NCBI GenBank assembly: GCA_947455455.1
Contig: CANGOE010000020.1
Span: forward strand, 1 to 36,897
Source: Hyphomicrobiales bacterium
GTDB taxonomy: Bacteria > Pseudomonadota > Alphaproteobacteria > Rhizobiales > Beijerinckiaceae
Length of the DNA stretch: 36,897 bases
Direction of reading: 5' to 3'
Shown here: positions 33,491 through 36,897 of the stretch, in pieces
Numbering within the stretch: position 1 is the stretch's first letter
How the letters are laid out: every line of letters begins with the position of its first letter
Translations under genes and position numbers: made by a program
Notes under the pieces: model-generated
Database searches by the model: none
What the model saw: only the letters and a program-made list of their open reading frames with translations
Told to the model about the DNA's origin: nothing

Positions 33491-34951
33491 TTAGGCATTG
33501 TTGATGGCAGAAAAAGCGGCAAGGGCACGATCCCGTCCGATTTTATGGTCGATCAGGGGATGAGGATAATCGGTTCCCAAAGTGATAACTGCATCGCGCA
33601 GAACCCATTCGGGAGCTGTCCACGGTTTGTTGATGAATTCTTTGGGTAATCTGGCCAATTCCGGCACAAATTGGCGGATATAATCGCCTTTGGGATCAAA
33701 CCGCTCGCCCTGCAACACAGGATTGAAGATCCGGAAATAGGGGGCCGCATCCGCACCCGATCCCGCTACCCACTGCCAGCTGGCCGCATTGGAGGCCGGA
33801 TCGGCATCCAGCAAGGTATCCCAGAACCATGCCTCGCCGTCGCGCCAGTCGGTCAGCAGATGTTTGATCAGGAACGAAGCGACAACCATGCGCACCCGGT
33901 TGTGCATCCAGCCCGTTTGCCACAATTGCCGCATACCGGCATCGACAATCGGATAGCCCGTGCGTCCCTTTTGCCAAGCGACCAAAGCCGCTTGATCCTG
34001 CCGCCATGGAAAGGCATCAAACCGTGCCTGATAGTTTTTGGTGGCCAGTGACGGATTGTGGAACAGCAGGTGGTAGGAAAATTCTCGCCACCCCAGTTCG
34101 GACTGAAACACCGTCAGATCGCGTTCGGAAGCCGGACATTCCCCCGTTTCCATCCGGTTGATGGCCACATGCCAGACCTGACGGGGCGAGATGTTGCCGA
34201 ACCGCAAATAGGGTGCAAGCCGCGAGACATTGTTGCGGTCGGGCCTGTTGCGATCCTCGCCATAGCCTTTTAGACCGTCTGACAGAAAATCCAGCAAGCG
34301 CTGTTGTGCGCCCGCTTCACCTACGCTCCAGAATGAGCTGAAGCCTTTGGCCCAATCGGGGTTTGTCGGCAAAAGGTTTAAATCGGCCAAAGCCAATTCA
34401 TGGGGGCTGGCAGGCCCGTTGGTACTCGTCACATTTTGGGGAGCGGGCAGGGGTTGGGCAAATGTATTGTTGGCGCGGGCGCTCTTCCAGAAGGGGGTGA
34501 ACACCTTCATCGGTTGCCCTGCTTGGGTCGTGACCATCCATGGCTCGACCAGCAATGAGCCGTTGAAGCTCTCGCACGCGATACTATTGTCCTTGCACCA
34601 TGCTTTGATCGACGCATCGACAGCCATTTCGGCTGCACCATAGCGACGCGACCAATAGACGCCTTGGGCCTGATAATGTTTGATCAGATCGGTGATGCAG
34701 GGCATTGCCGCACCGCGCAGAATCCGCAAGCGGGAACCTTTGTCACGCAGGCTTTGATCGAGCGAATCCAGCGCATAATGAAGCCACCAGCGCGAGGCAC
34801 CACCCATGCTTCTGAAACCGGGGCTTTGCTCGTCAAAAATATAGACAGGAATAACGGGGCAATCACTGGCCAGCGCGGCAACCAGAGCAGGGTGGTCGCT
34901 CAATCGCAAATCATCGCGAAACCAGACGAGTACAGGGCCTTTGGACAACAA
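33491..34951 (-). CDS. phr: Class I deoxyribodipyrimidine photolyase (TTG start)
   Basis: Light-driven flavoenzyme that repairs cyclobutane pyrimidine dimers. The 486 aa protein has the N-terminal antenna domain (VLVWFRDDLRLSDHPAL, VIPVYIFDEQ) and the FAD domain with GYPIVDAGMRQLWQTGWMHNRVRM, WFWDTLLDADPASNAASWQWVAG and the electron-transfer Trp residues. No ATG exists near the start. An in-frame TGA lies just upstream, so translation must begin at TTG 34951 or the adjacent TTG 34948, with GGAG 5-8 bases before. The gene heads the operon and has an RpoE-like promoter at 35024-35053. Coupling repair of light damage with lipid modification fits a photo-oxidative stress unit. Confidence 0.94.
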   Translation of the reverse strand: MLSKGPVLVWFRDDLRLSDHPALVAALASDCPVIPVYIFDEQSPGFRSMGGASRWWLHYALDSLDQSLRDKGSRLRILRGAAMPCITDLIKHYQAQGVYWSRRYGAAEMAVDASIKAWCKDNSIACESFNGSLLVEPWMVTTQAGQPMKVFTPFWKSARANNTFAQPLPAPQNVTSTNGPASPHELALADLNLLPTNPDWAKGFSSFWSVGEAGAQQRLLDFLSDGLKGYGEDRNRPDRNNVSRLAPYLRFGNISPRQVWHVAINRMETGECPASERDLTVFQSELGWREFSYHLLFHNPSLATKNYQARFDAFPWRQDQAALVAWQKGRTGYPIVDAGMRQLWQTGWMHNRVRMVVASFLIKHLLTDWRDGEAWFWDTLLDADPASNAASWQWVAGSGADAAPYFRIFNPVLQGERFDPKGDYIRQFVPELARLPKEFINKPWTAPEWVLRDAVITLGTDYPHPLIDHKIGRDRALAAFSAINNA

Positions 34952-34997
34952 TCACGCTCCGGATCATGGGCACGATTGGTCATGCCTTCAGGGAATC

Positions 34998-35022
34998 GGG
35001 GAATGCCTGTGTGACATTCCCC
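34998..35022 (-). other. Stem-loop between dadA and photolyase
   Basis: GGGGAATG (34998-35005) pairs perfectly with CATTCCCC (35015-35022) across a nine-base loop. It sits 29 bases after the dadA stop and just at the expected transcription start of the photolyase operon. It may end the dadA transcript, though no T-run follows. Confidence 0.5.
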
Positions 35023-35023
35023 A

Positions 35024-35053
35024 ACTTTACGATCTTAAACAGCAATTGGATCA
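35024..35053 (-). promoter_or_regulatory. Putative RpoE (ECF) promoter of the photolyase operon
   Basis: On the minus strand TGATCC (35053 to 35048) is followed by an 18-base spacer ending in CG and then TAAAGT (35029 to 35024). Same -35, same spacing and same CGTAA core as the promoter of the ChrR-like gene. The first three bases of the -35 are the TGA stop codon of dadA. Confidence 0.65.
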
Positions 35054-36310
35054 AGCTGCCAATGGGAGATTGGTGCCGATCTGGTTGGTAATCATATCAG
35101 CGGTAGCCGCTGACAGGGTCCAGCCCAGATGGCCATGACCGGTGTTGTAGAACACCGATGGATGATGGCCCTGACCGATATAGGGCATCATATTCGGGGT
35201 CATCGGCCGTAAACCGGCCCATGGCACGCAATGTTCGGTGCTGACTGTGGGGAAATAGCGGCGTGTCCAGGCGACAAGCGGGGCGATCCGGTCCGAACGG
35301 ATATCGCGGTTGAACCCGTTGAATTCGGCGGTTCCGGCCACACGGAAACGATTGCGCCCAAGCCGCGAGGTCACAATCTTGGTGTCCTCGTCGAGCAGGC
35401 TAACCATCGGCGCGCCATCGCGGCTCGTTTCGTCATCAAGCATGACGGTGATGGAATAGCCTTTGACCGGATAGATATTGATCCGGTCATTGAGCTGATC
35501 GGCAATGGCGCGGCTTTCGACACCCGCACAGACCACCACACCGTCGAAATGGCCCTGATCATTGGACGAATCATCGCCCGCCAAACCGCCGCCATGCGCT
35601 ACGCTCCAGCTCAGGTCGATGCCTTTTGATTTCGGCGCAAAACCTGTGACCGTGCTGTTGTAGATGATGCGCGCCCCTTTTTTGAGGCAGGCTTCGGCAA
35701 GACCCTTGCTGAACAGGTGGATATCCCCGGTCGAATCAGACGGGGTGTAGAACCCGCCATAAAGCTGGTTGGAGGCCAGTGTCGGTTCGATCTGCCGGAT
35801 TTCCGATGGGGTCACCGCATGACGGTCCAGCCCGCCTTCGATCAGCAGTTGATTCGTTCTTGCGGCGATGTCGTAGGAGGGCTTGTCACGATAGATGTGC
35901 AAAATCCCGCGTTTTTCATGGTTGAACTGGATATTCTCGGTCGCGGCAATGTCGAACAGATGCTGTCTCGCCTCGATCGCCAATTTGGTGGTGGCAATCG
36001 TATTGGCTTTGTAATTCGGGATTTGTGCCACAAATTCGGTCAGCCAAGAATATTTGTGCCAGCTCGGCAAGGGATTGAGCAGGAGAGGCGCATCCTTGCG
36101 CAACATCCATTTCATGCCTTTGAGCAGGGTGGCGGTCGAGTTCCACACCTCGGCATTGCTGGCCGACAATTGTCCGCCATTGGCAAAGGATGTTTCCATG
36201 GCCGCATAGGGGTGACGGTCGAATACCGTAACCTTGTAGCCTTTTTTAAGCAGGGAATAGGCCGTGGTAATGCCGGTGATGCCGGCGCCGATAACAGCAA
36301 GATGGGTCAT
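35051..36310 (-). CDS. DadA-like FAD amino-acid dehydrogenase/oxidase
   Basis: A 419 aa flavoprotein of the DadA family, membrane-associated enzymes that oxidise D-amino acids (or glycine-type substrates) to keto acids and ammonia. LAVIGAGITGITTAYSLLKKGYKVTVFDRH is the FAD-binding start, ETSFANGGQLSASNAEVWNS the DadA-type second motif, and PWAGLRPMTPNMMPYIG and TGHGHLGWTLSAATADM the C-terminal FAD contacts. The ATG at 36310 has GGGAGG six bases upstream. A tandem glycine riboswitch precedes it, which makes glycine, or an amino acid converted to it, a likely substrate. DadA proper acts on D-Ala, so specificity is unsettled. I leave the symbol blank for that reason. Confidence 0.9.
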   Translation of the reverse strand: MTHLAVIGAGITGITTAYSLLKKGYKVTVFDRHPYAAMETSFANGGQLSASNAEVWNSTATLLKGMKWMLRKDAPLLLNPLPSWHKYSWLTEFVAQIPNYKANTIATTKLAIEARQHLFDIAATENIQFNHEKRGILHIYRDKPSYDIAARTNQLLIEGGLDRHAVTPSEIRQIEPTLASNQLYGGFYTPSDSTGDIHLFSKGLAEACLKKGARIIYNSTVTGFAPKSKGIDLSWSVAHGGGLAGDDSSNDQGHFDGVVVCAGVESRAIADQLNDRINIYPVKGYSITVMLDDETSRDGAPMVSLLDEDTKIVTSRLGRNRFRVAGTAEFNGFNRDIRSDRIAPLVAWTRRYFPTVSTEHCVPWAGLRPMTPNMMPYIGQGHHPSVFYNTGHGHLGWTLSAATADMITNQIGTNLPLAA

Positions 36311-36315
36311 GATGA

Positions 36316-36329
36316 CCTCCCGTGACGGG
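36316..36329 (-). promoter_or_regulatory. Shine-Dalgarno of the dadA-like gene with small hairpin
   Basis: In the mRNA a CCCG-TCA-CGGG hairpin (36319-36329) runs into the GGAGG ribosome site (36316-36320), covering its first two bases. It could be the translational expression platform of the upstream riboswitch. Confidence 0.5.
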
Positions 36330-36378
36330 TTGCACAACAAGCAAATAACGATCCTGCCGGATCATGCTTTGCCAATGG

Positions 36379-36563
36379 GCCCCATCTGTCACGGTACCTG
36401 AGAGCTTGGCCCGAACCGCAAGAATGGCGGTGAGAGCTTCCCCTTCGGTGGACGCATCAAAGCGTCTCTCTCCAGATTGTCCTGACGATACGGTTCGGGT
36501 GCCTGAGAGTTTCCGGGGTGGTTGCTCCTTCGGCGCCATCCATAGTGAACGGGCTCTCCCGCA
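36379..36563 (-). promoter_or_regulatory. Tandem glycine riboswitch
   Basis: Two consecutive glycine aptamers on the minus strand. Aptamer I (about 36474-36563) has GGGAGAGCCC, then GCGCCGAAGGAGCAA, AACTCTCAGGCA and GGACAATCTGG. Aptamer II (about 36379-36473) has GGAGAGAGACGC, ACCGAAGGGGAAGC, AGCTCTCAGGTACC and GACAGATGGGG. These are the conserved core blocks of the gcvT-type glycine motif in the right order, repeated twice with a short linker. It is expected to turn on the downstream dadA-like gene when glycine is plentiful. About 68 bases of leader separate it from the start codon. Confidence 0.95.
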
Positions 36564-36586
36564 TCATCATTGGTCGGACAGCCTTA

Positions 36587-36615
36587 TTCATGCCACGCGA
36601 AACCACCGCTGGCAA
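36587..36615 (-). promoter_or_regulatory. Possible promoter of the riboswitch transcript
   Basis: On the minus strand TTGCCA (36615 to 36610), 17 bases, then CATGAA (36592 to 36587). The start of transcription would fall about 15-20 bases before the first aptamer, which is a sensible place, but the -10 match is weak. Nothing else is recognisable in the 144 bases between the riboswitch and tRNA-Asn. Confidence 0.32.
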
Positions 36616-36707
36616 GTGCAACGGCCAAATCTTGAGCCAAAACAGGGCAAACAAGCCAGAACAGTTGATTGAATTTGGGAAAACACCAGTAAAACCATCA
36701 AGGAAAA

Positions 36708-36783
36708 TGGCTCCGCGAGCAGGACTCGAACCTGCGACCATTCGATTAACAGTCGAACGCTCTACCAGCTGAGCTATCGCGGA
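36708..36783 (-). tRNA. tRNA-Asn(GTT)
   Basis: A 76-base cloverleaf on the minus strand. Acceptor TCCGCGA pairs with TCGCGGA, D arm GCTCAGCTGGTAGAGC, anticodon arm TTCGA-CTGTTAA-TCGAA with anticodon GTT, T loop GTTCGAGTC, encoded CCA. The 114 bases beyond it to the end of the window are AT-rich and hold nothing I recognise. Confidence 0.97.
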
Positions 36784-36897
36784 ACATCTGGAGTGAGTGG
36801 GGATTACAATCTGCTTGGGGGGTAATGCAAGCGAAACGTCAAAAAAACATCGATATTTTTAAAAAAACTGTGAGGGGTGTGAAAAATACGTTGTTGC

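Noticed and set aside
34964-34969. TGATCC on the minus strand just before the photolyase start
   Set aside because: A -10 at the right distance would fall inside the coding region. The copy at 35048-35053 fits better.

Overview
The window reads as chromosomal housekeeping DNA from an alphaproteobacterium with moderately high GC. Pointers to that class are the AapJQMP-type general amino-acid ABC transporter, an NDUFS4-like complex I accessory subunit, the lptF-lptG-lptD-pdxA-rsmA order, and a ChrR/CFA/photolyase cluster of the kind known from Rhodobacter. I cannot name the genus. I see no phage, IS element, CRISPR array or plasmid gene.

Region by region. 1-3.8 kb (+): the 3' end of acpP, fabF, mltG and gmk (fatty-acid elongation, peptidoglycan strand cleavage, GMP phosphorylation). 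3.8-10.5 kb (-): lptF, lptG, lptD, pdxA and rsmA (LPS export, vitamin B6, 16S rRNA methylation), tightly packed. 10.7-13.1 kb (+): pepA, holC and a small lipoprotein. 13.1-15.0 kb (-): an ABC-F ATPase. 15.1-15.7 kb (+): tRNA-Pro, the NDUFS4-like gene and tRNA-Arg. 15.9-19.3 kb (+): a membrane glycosyltransferase, a GT2 glycosyltransferase and a LAB_N-domain protein that overlap each other and look like an envelope lipid modification operon, then a PNPOx-like flavoprotein. 19.3-20.5 kb (-): cystathionine beta-lyase. 20.8-25.7 kb (+): aapJ, terminator, aapQ, aapM, aapP and a fosX-like gene. 25.7-28.3 kb (-): cysK, an AlaX-type editing protein and sseA.

The most interesting part is 28.4-36.6 kb. 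A ChrR-like cupin gene plus an SDR gene (+) face a four-gene operon (-) of photolyase, FAD oxidoreductase, DUF1365 protein and CFA-synthase-like methyltransferase. Upstream of each unit I find TGATCC-N18-TAA ending its spacer in CG. This closely resembles the RpoE (ECF, singlet-oxygen) promoter of Rhodobacter, so the six genes look like one photo-oxidative stress regulon. The ChrR-like protein has lost at least two, and probably three, of the four zinc ligands of the anti-sigma domain and has no adjacent sigma gene, so it is probably not an ordinary anti-sigma factor. Upstream of this operon lies a dadA-like FAD oxidoreductase gene preceded by a clear tandem glycine riboswitch. The window closes with tRNA-Asn on the minus strand; its last 114 bases hold nothing I recognise.
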